From: Acarospora socialis
Taxonomy: Eukaryota > Ascomycota > Lecanoromycetes > Acarosporales > Acarosporaceae
DNA length: 64,000 nucleotides
Direction: 5' to 3'
NCBI GenBank assembly: GCA_025617375.2
Contig: JAMYGW020000006.1
Coordinates: 1,968,089 to 2,032,088 of the forward strand
Part shown: in pieces, positions 23,931-37,227 of the stretch
Layout of the letters: each line of letters opens with the position of its first letter
Numbering within the stretch: the first letter of the stretch is position 1
Translations under genes and position numbers: made by a program
The notes under the pieces: model-generated
Databases searched by the model: none
Told to the model about the DNA's origin: nothing
Seen by the model: only the letters and a program-made list of their open reading frames with translations

Positions 23931-26900
23931 ACTGAATCTTGTACAGAGCTTCTATTGAATCAACTCTTCATTGATGATAATCTTTATAATAATAGTGATC
24001 AAGAAAATAACAACAACTTCAGACTTTTCAACAGCAATCAAGATGAAAACATTGATTCTAAACTTTACAACAGTGATTAAGATTAAAATCTGAATATTGA
24101 AGTAATATATTTGAGTATTATAAATATTACAAATCATGTAACATCAAGACACACAATCTTCAACAACAACTATAGTCATAAGTCAATAAACATCAGTTCA
24201 GAAGAAAAGCACAGAGCTTTTTCACTGAATATGTTATCTGCAGCAATTGATGTCTCAATTATTAGCTTTATCTTCAATAACTCTACTATTATCAATTTCA
24301 TTGTTCAAAACATCAGCTTTAACAACTCTGTTTAGAGCATCTTTACTGTCATTATATATACAGTTTTAAATACAACATCATGTCAGTCAAGAAGCAGAAA
24401 TCTTCTTTATAAATAAAGCAAACAACTGTCAAAGACATTATTCTTACAGACAAAAGCACAGACACTGCACTTTAAAATCATTACTGCTTCAATATTAAGA
24501 TCACATAAGACACTTAATCTTTCACATATCAGTCACATCAGTGATTTTTTAAAGCTGAAAGAAATACATTCATTTTTATCTGAAGATAATGTTGATGTTT
24601 ATAGATATAAGTGACATTGATTTCAGTAAACTCTTGTCTCACATTTTTCTAAAACATAGAGCAACATTACAAACAAAGAGTTTTGTTGTTGAGCACATCA
24701 TAAAATTGTTATGAATTTGAGACAGAATACATGCACAGTGTTTTTATAAATTCACAGTGATCTCATTCTTATATTTACTATCTTAATAATTTTGTCTCTT
24801 TACCACAGTCTGATCACAACTCTCATTGTTGCTGCATTCTTTAAATTAGTTTATGACTTTATACTTTTTATGTCTGATAGACTATGTCATACACATATAT
24901 GTAGATATACTTTCATACTCTGTAATTCTGAGAAGTTCATTATTGTTGAGTTGTTTATAGTGAACAACAATTACATTTTGAATCAACAGTATTGTACATA
25001 CAAAGAGAAAAAATACACTTATGAAAGTGACTTTGAGTAGAGTATCAGACTTAAACTTGCTTACACATTAACAACAATGATATTAAAGATCTTTGATCTT
25101 CACTCAGAACATTGTAATTCAGTTTAATTTCATATCTTCATTACTCTCATCATTATCATCATCATCATCATCATTCTTCTTCTTTGTCTCATCATTCTGT
25201 ACATTTTCTTTCATTTTTAAGACTTTTATCTTTTCATCAGCATCATCTGCAACAGACAGAATCTGTTTTGTTGATAATTAAATTTTAAATTCTGTTTTAA
25301 TCTACAGATACATTGAATTAGCAAGAACTTTATAGATAATTGTAAAAACATTATAATTAAGCAATATAAACATATCTGATCATTGTGTACATCAATCTTT
25401 TAACTCTTTGACTTCAAAGATACAATCTGTGAAAAAAATTATTTAATGAGAGTTCTGATACTAAAACAGCACAGAATTAATATATTTTGTTTTTTTCTAA
25501 AACTGTTTTCTTAATATTTGTTAATGCAACTTCACTGAGCTTAAAAAAGATGTGTTCATCATTAATATTCTTATTTGACACAATTCACTCAGAAATAACT
25601 ACTGTAACTATTTTCTCATTTTCACTCAATATTACTTTCACTTCTGCATTTTCATCTACAGATGCATTGAAAATCACTGATAACTGATATTTAAAAACAA
25701 AACAGCATCAGTTGCTGTCTTAAGAAGTGTTATAAATGAGTATTAAAATTAAAATACATACTGATGAGCTTCATTATCTGCTATGTGTTCTGAATCAAAT
25801 ATAATATTATTGAAAACTTACATAACAAGATCTAAGTTTTCATCTTTCACAACAGTAAACTCTTCATAGCTGCAGAACTGAATGATTTATTCTTGATGCT
25901 TAACTACTGTATATAAAGATTTTGTTCAGTGATCTTGAATATTTTGATAAGCTTTTGCAATTTAATCACATCAGCACAGTTTAAAATTCAAACAGATAAG
26001 ACATACTTCTTCATTAAAGACTGCAGAAAAACTCTTTACTTCAAGAAGTTTATACAGAGTTTGAATTTCTTCAGTTTGTATAATGAAGTTATTGTACTTG
26101 ACAGTGTTATTTTTCTTTTTTTGCTGAGCTATTGCATTCTGATTCATGAGAAAGATTGTTACATATTAAGTTAGAGATTGTGTAAAACTAAAACAGTAAA
26201 TTAATACTCATCATGTTCACTCTCTACATATTTTTGAGTCACAATCTTTTCTTTAATCTTGACTGCATACTTTGTCTTTTGAACAGTATCTTTAAGCTTT
26301 TTATAGTCTGAATCATGCTTGAGATTCTGATTCACTTTATTCAGTGTTTTACTGTTTTTGTTATGAGTCTTTTTAATTTCATCATCTCTGAAGACATTGA
26401 CTACTGAAAATTGTAATAGCATGATTTTTTAAGTTGTACTAAATAGTGAAGAACTTAATTTAAAAAGAGATGAAGAGCTTCTCAATTTATGAATATAATT
26501 TAGTTTCTGATTTAATACACTCTTTGTGCATTATAATTGAGTGTTATAATCATAGAAGTTACTTACAAAATTTCACAGTAAAAGAACTGCTGAGTATATC
26601 TGAAGTATTTTTGAGAAGTGTAGCATTGAATGTTAATTTGAAATAATTAATAGATGCTTTTATTCTTTCTCATTAATCAGCAAAGTTTTCTTTCTTCAGA
26701 TGTGCAGTAATGTCTAAGATAAATATATTGATTTTGTTGATCTGTTTCTTCTTCTTTTTCTTGTTGAGTTAAGATGATATGAATATATCAGTTTTGTCAA
26801 TCTGTTTCTTCTTCTTCTTCTTGTCAGATTGAGATGATGAGTTTAATATATTGATAAAGTGAGTTCTCTTATAAATAAATGCATTCTACATTGTATTAAA

Positions 26901-29845
26901 TGAGTTTGATACTTGCAATTTTGCTATATTTACAGAAATAATCTTAACATTCTTTCTGTACTGTTCTGATGATGTATTTCTAAAATGAAAGTCAACATCT
27001 TATCTCTTCATAATTAACTTCACTTACATAACAATTAATTGAGCTCTTTAAAATATATCTAAACAATATCTGATGACTTTCTTTAATCTTTTGATCTGAT
27101 AGTGTTATATTGTTGTGTTATAAAAGAAACACAAGTATGTTGATGACTGTATAATAGTTTGAAAAAAGAATTTATGAAAAACTGAAGATTCAGAGAGAAA
27201 AGATCAGAGATTTTGTGAAAGTGAAAAAGTAAACTTAACTAAGCACTCATAGTACAGTTTGTTTACATGAATGTTGTTATTTGTTGTGAGTGAATCTGTA
27301 GATAACTTCAAAACAAACTATGCAATTATTCAGAAATTTTATCTCATGATCATTCTATCTCAGACAATTACAAACATACTTGATTTTAAGACACATTACA
27401 TACTGTTTGTAAAGTGTAGTAGAAGAAATCACATTAATATCAATTTCATTTTCTAATATAGACATTATAATAGTAGAGAAACTGACATTTAAGTTATGTA
27501 TTTAGCATTATGACATCAAAACAAAAACTAAAGTCAAGAAAGAAAGTCAAGCTGACAACAGAGATGACTGAAGAAATTAAGAAGAAATCTTTAATGAAAA
27601 CTATCTTTGAAAAAAAGATGAAGATATATGATGCAGAGATGACATCATAACTAAAGAGCAAAGAAGCTGCAGTCAAACATAGCATCTTTTCAGAAGATAA
27701 CTGAATTTTTAATAATTCTTCTTCATCTAAATTAATTGCTATGAGAAAAAAATTTAGTGAGTTACATAGTTTCTACAATCATATTATATTATAATGTTCA
27801 ATTCTAATGCTCTTTAACAAAATTCTACTATGCAGCAATGATAATGTTGACAAAAGCTGCACTCTTTCAAGATTGATTAAGCAGCATTCTCTTTTCTGAT
27901 TGAAGAGATAATCACTCAATATAATTAAAATTTAAAGTGACATCAATCAGCAATCATAAGTCTGCAGAAGACAAGTGAAGCATTTTTTTGTACTTATTTT
28001 GAAAGTATAAATTCTCACATATCAAAATCTCTCTTCTATGACTTATATATTATATAGTTGTGAAGTTACATAAGAAAGAGAATCTGATTATGACAGCAGA
28101 GTTGTGAAAGATAAAAACAGTGTTTGATACTTTTCAGCTCTACTAAGAAAATGAACTTCTTACTAATTAATATACTTTAGCTCTGTATTAGATATGTGAT
28201 GTAATGAACAGCTTATAATGTTCACATATAATGTTCACAAAGCATGCTGCAAACACATAGTTAAACAAAAAGTGCTTTGTGAAATTATCATCTAATAGTT
28301 TTGTGTTAATAATATCTATTAATCAAATTCTGCTTAGTTATTATGTGTTAATTAATTTTAATTTAGTTTGAGCTGTCAAGAAAAATCTGATCTGACTCTA
28401 TCTGAAACTCAGTTCTGTTCAGAGTTGAGTTAAATTGCAAAGTTAAGTCTAATGAGTTGAGCTGAGTTTCAAAATCTGAGCTTGACTTAACTTAATAATC
28501 ACTCTACTCAATATACAGTCAGAAGATTTTGAGAAGAACTTATCTGATTGAAATATCTTTTATGTAATTTTCTTTTAAAGTACATGTGTTGTATGACATC
28601 AAAATATCTGAATTCACATTCACTAAATGATGTCAAAATTCAGATAGATCACATACAGAATGAAAAATCAAGCAGTACTGTAATTGATGTGATGTTAAAA
28701 ATTCAAATACTTTCAGTCAACAAGTAATCATTGATCTCAATATCATTTCAACTTCATCACATTGTACAACAACATCATCAATACTATCATACATTTCTAT
28801 TACAGCAGAAACTGCATGATAAGCAGCTAATACATGAATTTATGATATTTCTCATTCATGTTCACATGCAGACATCAGTTTTCTAAACTTATGCAGTATT
28901 GTTGCTACTGATATCACTGTATTTAAAGTGTATTGTATGATAGTGACTCTATGTCAAAAGACTTATATCTATAAAAGTAATCATAATAGACTTCATGAGA
29001 TCAAGAAGTATGTAGAATGTGAAAATATTGATATAAAATGCTTTATTTATTGTTTTTTGCATTCAACATTGATCATATGACAGCTTATATATACTTGTTT
29101 TTAGAGAGATGCAGTATTCAACTCTATAATTATATCTTTGACAATCTCAAGATCTTTATTTGCACAGATCTTATATCTGACATGTATTAATGAAATTATA
29201 TCATATAAAATGTCACATTTCTCACACTTGCAAATGACTGAAGCAAAGAAGATTCAATTTATCTTGAATATAGTGTGAAAAATGTCACAATAACTCTGAA
29301 TTTATTGACTTACTTTAAGTTCACATTCAGCAACTATTTAATGTTTTTGATAGTTGAAAAAAAGACTGCTGTGTTGTACAATGTTGAGTTTATAAAGAAA
29401 GAAATTATTAAGAAGAAAAAGTTGTTCAAATTACTCATCAAGAAAATCAAGAGAAAAAACAAGCTAAAAATCAAATTAAATGTCAATTCATTTTCTGTCA
29501 AGACAGAGACAGCTGCTGTAAGTTGTACAATATCACTTTAATAATATATATTGACTATTTTCATGCAGTCTTCATACACATCAACAAAATCTCACAATTC
29601 TGATTCAGATCTAAATTCAGATTTAAATTTATTATTGATAGATTTCTTATCTCTTGCACATCATACAAGATTATCAGCTGCACTAAACTAAAATATTTCT
29701 TAACTAAGTTCTATAAAATACAATATTCAATATATAGTATCTTGAAGTTTTGCAATAAAGTATATAAGAACTTTGAAGATTTGTGATAGAGTATTTCACT
29801 TATACAAGACACTTAGATCTTAAAAATGCAAAAAAGATAATAATT
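23931..29845. other. unassigned AT-rich, CpG-poor region
   Basis: Nearly 6 kb with only short open stretches. Lys/Asp/Glu-rich frames occur on the - strand (25,090-26,422) and + strand (29,275-29,541). None matches a family I know. Density of stops and lack of CpG suggest old mobile DNA. A 60-bp tandem duplication lies at 26,721-26,840. Confidence 0.4.
26721..26840. repeat. 60-bp tandem duplication
   Basis: Two adjacent units (26,721-26,780 and 26,781-26,840) share a TCTGTTTCTTCTTC core and differ by a few transitions. Confidence 0.75.
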
Positions 29846-29850
29846 TATTT

Positions 29851-30060
29851 TGTTGAGAGATAAAAGAATACTCATGCTATACTGCTGACTAACTGTCTAT
29901 CTAATGAAACATATACTGTTAATTTGATTATGATTGATGTTGATTGTAGAGATTTTTTATTCACATACTTTGTCATGCAAACTATATAAATAATGAGCAA
30001 CTTCTGATGCTAGTTTCAACTAAGATTATGAAAGCAGCTAGAACACTGCACTTCTTAACA
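29851..30060 (-). repeat. 3' LTR of the copia element (210 bp)
   Basis: Starts TGTTGAGAGA and ends TTCTTAACA (one C-to-T from the perfect inverted end). Preceded by TATTT. Confidence 0.9.
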
Positions 30061-30599
30061 TTTTCACTTGATGATGCTGCATTTATTGACTTTCATTAAC
30101 AGTAAGTTTCAGTTGTTCAACAAAGTGCTTAAAAATTCATCTAGATAAGAACTTAATTAATTCATCAATCATCATATTTTGATTAAACACAAAGTTCACA
30201 TCAATCTGATTTTGCTTGTGCAGATTACAGATATAATAATAGACAATGTTAATGTGTTTTGATTATTCATGCACATATACATTTTTGATCAAAGTCAAGA
30301 CAGTTTAAATGTCTTTTTTGAGCTGAAGAAATGAGACTGCTTGATGAACTTCATTTTTTTTGATGTTTACATGATATAAATTATCTTCAAAATACTTGCT
30401 CATATTCATGTCTCATAGTATCTGTATAAGTCAGATCTCAGTTTTTGCACATATTGATATAATTATGTATTCAGTCTCTGTAATTGAAATAACAACAGAC
30501 TTCTGCTTTCAACTTATTTATAATACTAATTCATTTTTAAGCATGTACACATGTTTCAGAATTGATTTTCAATCTTGTTTGTCTGATGTATAGTTAAAG

Positions 30600-33590
30600 T
30601 TAAAGTATTCAAGCATGACTTGACTTTTACTGAATTCATATACAATATTAAAATTAATAATTAATTTTACATATTGCAGCAGTTTCTTAAGCACATGTTT
30701 ATGATGTTCTGCAAAATCACTAAGATATTGATTTAATTAATTTAGAATAAAAACAATGTTTAGTTAAGTATGAATCACTGCATACATCAGACTTTCAATT
30801 GCATGTTGATACTGTCTTTAATCTATTCTTTAATCAGCTGAGTTGATGAAGTGAAGAGCATCATATTTATTGAGTAAGATTGTCATAATTTTGTACTTAT
30901 CAAACTGCATGTGAAAATCTCTCAGCATCTTGTTTACATAATGAGTCTGATTTAGATATAGAGTTCTTTTTTTGTGATCACATGTGACTTGTATATTAAG
31001 AATTTTCTGTGTCTCTTTCAAGTTCTTAACTTTAAACATCTTCACAAAAACTTTCTTAAATCAGAGAATGTGTATCAGATTTACTGAAACTACAATTATG
31101 TTGTTTACATAAAGAAGTAGCATGATTCTTTTGATGTTGTTGATGAAAAAATATGAATTAACATTGCTTTAATGAAAGTTTAGTTTGTGCAGATCAGTGA
31201 TACATCATTTATGTCAATTTTACACAGTTTACTTCAGATCATAAAGATTACACAGTATATGCAGTGTACAGTCAGATGCAACTTAAACTTCAGAAAAAAC
31301 TATTATGTAAATGATCTTTTTAAGAAAGAATTTCATGAAAATGTTATTAATATTTACTTAATGACATTCAAGATTCTTAAGAACAACAATGACAAGAAAG
31401 ACTCAAAGAGTATTGAACTTGATTGTAAATGCAAAAATGTTCTTATAATTAATGTTATACATTTATGAGAAATCTCTCATCATAACTCTTGTCTTAAACT
31501 TGTTCAAAGATTCATCAGTATTCAACTTAAGTTTGAATATTTACTTGCTAATCATTATGTTTACATTCTTTGATAACATAATTTTTTCTTATGTTCTGTT
31601 GACTGTCAAAATCATTAATTCTGTTTAAATAGCATTTTTTTACATCTTTTCTCAGACTAAGTCTCTTACTGCTTTAATGTAAATAACAGATGTGAAAATG
31701 TCAGATTTGATATTCTCAGTGTTTTTCTCATTATTTACAGTGAATACTGTGAACATTAGCATAGCTCATGATATCTTGATCATGAGTTTGTTGAAGTCTT
31801 TATTGTTACTATTTTGTTTTCTTTTTAAAATCTTGATGCACAAGAATGTTTTAACTTTCTCAGTTAAAATATTCAGTGCTTTGCTGACAGAAACTTTAAT
31901 ATATAAAAACTGCTTGATCTCACTCTGTTCATTTGTCTGTAATCTGTTTGAGTTGATTGTGATCAATTTATTTATCATATGAATATTTGATGAAAATGTG
32001 TCAAAATTATCTGCAGTCAACTTAAACTCTTCTTTGTCATCTAAACTCATAAATTTAAGTTTGTAAGTTTGTTCAGAGACAGTAAACAGAGTTGTAAATG
32101 CTGTGAAATTTATGATGACTACATTCTTTTATAATTATTCAACTGACTTTTGTTCAGACAGAATATTTAACATTTATCTTTGCAGTTTGAAATCAACACT
32201 GTCTTTCTTCTCATTCTCAGTAAACTTCACAGCATAACTCTTAATGATCTACTTAAGATCTGAAGCTTAAAGCAGATATTGCTTTGTGATTTTATCTGCA
32301 TAGTTCATGAAGATTTTTACTCATTTTTAATTTATAAACTTATTCTGTCTGCTCTTCAGCAACAATTTGAGATCAATATAGAAGTAGTATTTACAATCTT
32401 AAACATAAATATAATCAATGAATGACTGCACATCAGTGAAGATCTTTTTCAAAGTTATTTGTCTGTTGTTGATTAAGAAATCAGTTGCTGTTTAATTGTG
32501 AAGATAAACATCTATTTATGCTGTCTTCATTTAAAACTTTATTGAAAGTTTTGTCTTCTTGATCATGATGTGCACTGAATTCTCAGTGATATGAATGACT
32601 TTTTCAGCAACATCATTCTGAATAAACATGTAAAACACAGTGTATTGTAGTGTAATGTCAAAGAATCTGCATCAGTCATTCAAAATTGATTTTAACTCTG
32701 TAACATTGTCACTCTGTACAGTAAGTATTCTTGTATTAATTTGAAGCTCAATTTTTAGTCATCACTTTTGCAGTTTCTGTAAACATTATTATATTGCTTC
32801 AGCAGTATTGTTTATGTCTTTCAAGAATAGTTGTTCACAATCTTTAGAAAGTACTAATGTTTGATAAATGATAGAGATAAAAAATTACATATGTCAATGA
32901 AAATCAAAACAAGAATATTGATCTTCTGCTTACTTACAGTGTGTTTTTGCTGATTGATAAACTTGATGATGACACAAATTTCACACATATTTTTCTTGTC
33001 TTCAGTAATGAAAATTAACTTCTCAAGAATCATAACTTTACAAAGATTGCAGAGCTTTGCAGAATCAAGATGAACAAACTGTTGATGTTACAGCTTGTAA
33101 ATCTTATTCTTTTCACTCAAAAATAAAATGTCAGCAGAAAATGAAGTGTCAACAAAGCTTAATGAGTCAGTTTACATCTGAAAGTTTATATCTGATACTG
33201 TGACTGAAAGAATCATCTTTAAATTGAATAACATGTGTATGACAGATAACAGAATGAACTCATTTAGTTTTTTTGCAATGTGTTTAACTATATAGATACT
33301 GCTCTGCTCAGACACTTCTATTATGACATTGTTATGTTTATTTCACATATAAAGACTGTGTTGATCAAAGCTTTTCTGCAATTTCATTTTACATATTCAC
33401 TTTTTTAATAAAAAATTAACTTCTAGTTCAGACATATAAAGTGTTGAACTCAGACTTACAAAGTTTCTGAATTTGTTTTGCATCACAGTTACTTCACAGT
33501 AATGAGAGTATAAGTGTTTTTTCTCAATTTTAATTCTTCAGCATCATATGCATATTAAAGAACTACTGAAGAGTTAATATTGATTAGTTA
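30600..33590 (-). pseudogene. copia pol (integrase, RT, RNase H), degenerate
   Basis: The clearest block is at 31,045-30,830: F-K-V-K-N-L, then LNIQVTCD, TLYLNQTHYVNKML and a following F-x-M. This is the conserved copia RT region normally reading 'F.MKDLG...FLGI.I.RD....L.LSQ..Y...+L..F.M'. Weaker blocks extend right through the integrase part to about 33,400. Read on the - strand from right to left. Abundant stops; no functional enzyme. Confidence 0.75.
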
Positions 33591-33599
33591 TGTGTGTAA

Positions 33600-34680
33600 A
33601 GTATTTAGAATTTGTAATTCATTCAGAGCTGAGTATTTTACTGACAGCTTTTTTAAACAAAGTAACAATCTTATTATCTTTCTCTGCATCAGACTCAGAT
33701 GAGAATGAGTTATTGTTTTTTTTAATTTCAGCATCAAAAACTCTATGCTTTCTGTCTCTATGCTTAAATCTTATTTTATCTTTATGATGTGAATTGTTTG
33801 CAGACAATTTGTCTGATTTTCTGACTGATCTAACTGTGATTAAAACAAATAACTTTTTTAACTTAATGTTTTTGTGAGCAGCAAAAAGATATTTACAGTC
33901 TCAAATATAATGAGAGTCACAGTAAAGAAGACATTTAATTGATTTATGTTGAGAAGAACAGTCATTGTTGAAGCTTAATGATCTTCAATAATGATATCTC
34001 ACATCATGCTGATATAAATGTGTTGAGTTTTTCTCTTTGTGTTAATCTGCTTACAAGACAGTCTCAACAGTCTTTAATTGTATTTTCTTCTCTTAAAGTT
34101 TCTGCAGACTTCTCTTGATGTTTAAGATGTTTTGAGTGTTGATTGTGTTGTAGATCACTGTGTAGTTTTCAAATAATGTTTAAAGAAATGTCTGAAATTG
34201 TTGCTCAGACTTGAATAGATCAGTCATATCAAACTGAGTCACAGCAATTTTTTTGCTCAGCTTGCTGAGATGTGTTTATGCTTCATTAATAAATACATTT
34301 GTTAACATTTTGTATTCAATAAACTTCATTAAATATTGTTTTTCAGTGATCTGCAGCTTCTTCTTGTATTTGAACTTCAAGATATTTCAAGTATTTTTCA
34401 TGTTAATCTTGTCTACAATATATTTCTGATCATCTGCACTGATATAGATAATAAGTTAGTACAAAGTCTTTATATCAAACTTCTGACTTCTAAAATTAAA
34501 ATTGCTGAGTAAAAAGAAAAAGTCATTGACAGAAGTGTTGATCACTGAGATTTTGACAATATATCATAGATTTTCATTTATTAGTTATTTTCTTATGAGA
34601 GTGAATCATTGATTGCAGTTCTTGCAACTGAGAATTGAGATGAGTTGTTGTTTTGTGAAAGAGTCATCAAAATTCATGAT
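33600..34680 (-). pseudogene. copia gag with zinc-knuckle remnant, degenerate
   Basis: The - strand frame begins near 34,675 (MNFDDSFTKQQLI) and continues with UBN2/copia gag-like helices (LSKLSKK, FQTFLLQSL). A Cys-His cluster reading C-x2-C-x3-H-x4-C with a stop before the last Cys lies near 33,930. A basic, Ser/Asp-rich tail follows (33,807-33,619). The layout matches copia gag followed by the gag-pol junction. Interrupted by TGA and TAA stops. Confidence 0.65.
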
Positions 34681-34788
34681 GTAGCTTTTGATGACAGTCA
34701 GCACATAGTATAAAAAATAAATAAAGTGAAGTATTAAGATGTACAGAAGAAGATAATGTAAATAAGAAAAAGAAGAAGTGTGTGTACT

Positions 34789-35055
34789 TATTTGCTCAAT
34801 CATTGAGCATTATATTAAGTTGTCAGTAAGTCTTGTTTTGCTCAATCTTAAAGTTTCATATTGAGTGTCAAGAATGTCATTTTGCTCAATCTTTGAACTC
34901 TGTATTAACAGTCAAAAGTGCTTGTTTTGATTCTGTATCAAGCTGCTGAGAATATTGTTTTGTTCAATCTTAAAGCTTTATATCAATGACTGATAATGAT
35001 TATTTTACTTAATCTTTGAGTCTCTGTATCAAGCTGTCAAGATATTAGAATAGTA
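34789..35055 (-). repeat. tandem repeats in the copia 5' leader
   Basis: Five to six diverged units of about 45 bp between the 5' LTR and gag. Each contains TTTTGCTCAATCTT, then an AAG/GAG stretch, then ATATCAA..TGTCAA. Units differ mostly by transitions. Confidence 0.65.
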
Positions 35056-35099
35056 TGCACTTTCTTTGAGAAGCTTCTTATTAATCTGAGTTTATAATC

Positions 35100-35309
35100 T
35101 GTTGAGAAATAAAAGAATACTCATGCTATACTGCTGATTAACTGTCTATTTAGTGAAACATACATTGTTGACTTGACTGTGATTGATGTTGATTGTAAAG
35201 ATTTTTTATTCACATACTCTGTCATGCAGATTATATGAATAATGAGTAACTTTTGATGTTAATTTCAACTAAGACTATGAAAGTAGTTAGAACACTGCAC
35301 TTCTCAACA
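35100..35309 (-). repeat. 5' LTR of the copia element (210 bp)
   Basis: TGTTGAGAAA...TTCTCAACA with perfect 8-base inverted ends. Followed by TATTT at 35,310-35,314. Confidence 0.9.
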
Positions 35310-35314
35310 TATTT

Positions 35315-36000
35315 GCTATATACTGCTGAAGCTTTGATCTTACAATTGAATTTAATAGTCTTTATCATCTTTTCTACTTCTGATGATGATACATTATCTG
35401 TATTTTTATTTTGTACAGTATACTTAGCATTATGATTATTTCTTTTATAATTCTCACAAACTTTCTGAAATCATCTCTTCAACTGTTGACACTTCACATA
35501 TATTTTTCAAGTTTTTTCACACAGTAGTCACATGATTCTTCTGCTGACAATTTGTTTCTGTTGTACAATGTTAGTTAATTTACTGATTTTATTTACTTTT
35601 ATAATTCATTTATCTTGACTGAATAAAAAGACTTTCTATTATTCAGATATCATACAGAGAAGCATTTATTGTAGAACTTTTGCAAAGTTAAAAATTAATG
35701 ACAGAACATTGATTTATTAAAGTATAGTGATCTGAATGAGTTGCATGAGAAAGAAGCTACAATTTTTAATATACTTATTTTGTACAACATGAAGAGAAGT
35801 TAAATCAGTGACACTTATTTCATCAGTGCTGCATTGAACATGAAAATTGTCAATGATTAAGAGAGTAAGATTAGACATCATTGCACTGATCTCTCATTTA
35901 GCTTTAAGTGATCATCTGTGTCTTTCTAGATATTGAAATGGTCACTAATTTAATTCTTGGTTGTTGTTAAGTCAGTCTTAGTTGCCTGTAGATTGACCCT
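35315..36000. other. AT-rich flank grading into the gene island
   Basis: CpG-free AT-rich sequence without a supported gene. GG and CC reappear from about 35,950 and CpG from about 36,080, marking the composition boundary. Confidence 0.6.
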
Positions 36001-36600
36001 GGAATGAAAACAACACTAGATGATTCATCAATCTAATGGGATGATCTGCACAAGTGGTGTTTTCATGGGGCCACATGCTGCGGACATAATGACTTTGAGT
36101 GGCAGAAGAAGATCAGCAGATAGTTAATGCTTGTTGGTAGTCAAAGCTTCAAGGATGCAAGTCCAATGGAGAAGATGCGATCTCACAATCATAGAAGTAT
36201 TCTCTGTTATGATGAATGAGTTTTTCACAGCTGTTAGTAACATACAAAGGCCCAGCTTCCCAGGCTCAGTCTCGTGCACCTGGACCAAAGCTACCATGTT
36301 CATCTCTAGATGCAATCTCTTCCGCCTGTTTCAAAGGGCCCGACACAGAATTGGCATCGAATCACCACGTTCAAGCATTGCCCTTCTCCATCTAGGCAGA
36401 TGACTTCAATTAGGAAGCTATACCTTCCTGGAGTAAGAGAGGATCTGTTGGATCTCAATGGCAGCGTGTAGTTAGACAATAAGTTGGTTGATTCGATTAC
36501 TAATGTCTACGAAAGGATTGAGCTATAGAAAAGCAGTCGTATGCCTCTAGGTAAATATCTCCAAGTGTATTACATGACCGAGCCAGCCAGCTCGAGGGTC
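36001..36600. other. edge of the gene island, no supported gene
   Basis: Normal composition. Short overlapping frames on both strands (36,124-36,403) show no motif or splice logic that I can support. Confidence 0.4.
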
Positions 36601-37037
36601 CTAGTGGCTGAACCCTAAGGTAGGTACTGTTCTAATATAATAAAGGCTGACTGCGAGATCATACTCCTTTATCATATTTGCCTTCTTTGCAGTCTTTGAG
36701 GCCAAACATATGATGTATTCCTCACCAGAGACCTTGGTAATGGGAGAACGTGTACTTTCGAAAGCTTCGACTGTCCGCAGTCCTGAACCAAGCCACAAGC
36801 AAACGTCGACAGCAAGGCACCGGACCGACGACCCCGGTACTACCATAAGGCACCGTCATCTCGTATGTCTTGAAGACTTCTTGTGTCATCCGGGCCTTCA
36901 GCTGAGCCTGGGCATCCGTCAAGCCTAAAGCTAGGGGTTAAAGATACCATGTATGTAACTGTTGGCGGTTGATAAGGTAAGTGCAAGATACCAAGGACGC
37001 TGATTTCATTTACGATATATACACAGAGCAAAGCCAT
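36601..37037 (-). CDS. tentative small spliced gene, unknown function
   Basis: Three exons can be joined in one frame on the - strand: 37,037-36,992 (starts MALLCVYIV), 36,924-36,844 (LTDAQAQLKARM) and 36,770-36,601 (VEAFESTRSPIT, ends GFSH). Both introns are 67-73 nt, with GTATCT...TTTAG and GTAGTA...GACAG borders, and phases agree (1 then 1). The predicted product is 98 residues with a short hydrophobic start. I do not recognise the family. Phase agreement of two introns is mild support; the gene could still be chance in ordinary intergenic DNA. Confidence 0.35.
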
Positions 37038-37227
37038 TCTTTCCTGTACTGTGATTCGGTGTATCTTTGGAAAACAGAACTTCGATAGAAGATCTGGCTT
37101 GGTAACGTGTGCGCCATCCCATGTTCCAAGTAGCTGCTCGCCAGAAGCATCAACGCCGAAACAATCGATAAAGTATCAACATATCTTCGTCATCATAGCA
37201 AGTCTGATATGTATATATAAGGCTTTC

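Larger units (their letters stand above)
29851..35309 (-). mobile_element. Ty1/copia retrotransposon, complete but dead
   Basis: A 5,459-bp element on the - strand. LTRs of 210 bp lie at 29,851-30,060 and 35,100-35,309, with terminal inverted bases TGTTGAGA...TCTCAACA. A perfect 5-bp target duplication TATTT lies at 29,846-29,850 and 35,310-35,314. gag is at the right end (about 34,650-33,600) and the copia RT at the left (about 31,050-30,600), so it reads leftward. The LTRs differ at roughly 23 positions, all transitions by my reading, which is typical of C-to-T repeat decay. The coding region is broken by many stops. Confidence 0.92.

Noticed and set aside
25093-25281. Ser/Phe-rich + strand ORF at 25,093-25,281 as a gene
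   Set aside because: It is the complement of an Asp/Lys/Glu-rich - strand stretch; low complexity and no supporting features.
34789-35055. CRISPR-like array
   Set aside because: Units are contiguous diverged tandem repeats without unique spacers, in a eukaryotic retrotransposon leader.
1-36000. Classical CpA-to-TpA RIP as the explanation for AT-richness
   Set aside because: CA and TG remain abundant in the element copies, and stops are TGA at Trp/Arg codons; the visible changes fit CpG and CpC contexts better. Exact ratios need counting.
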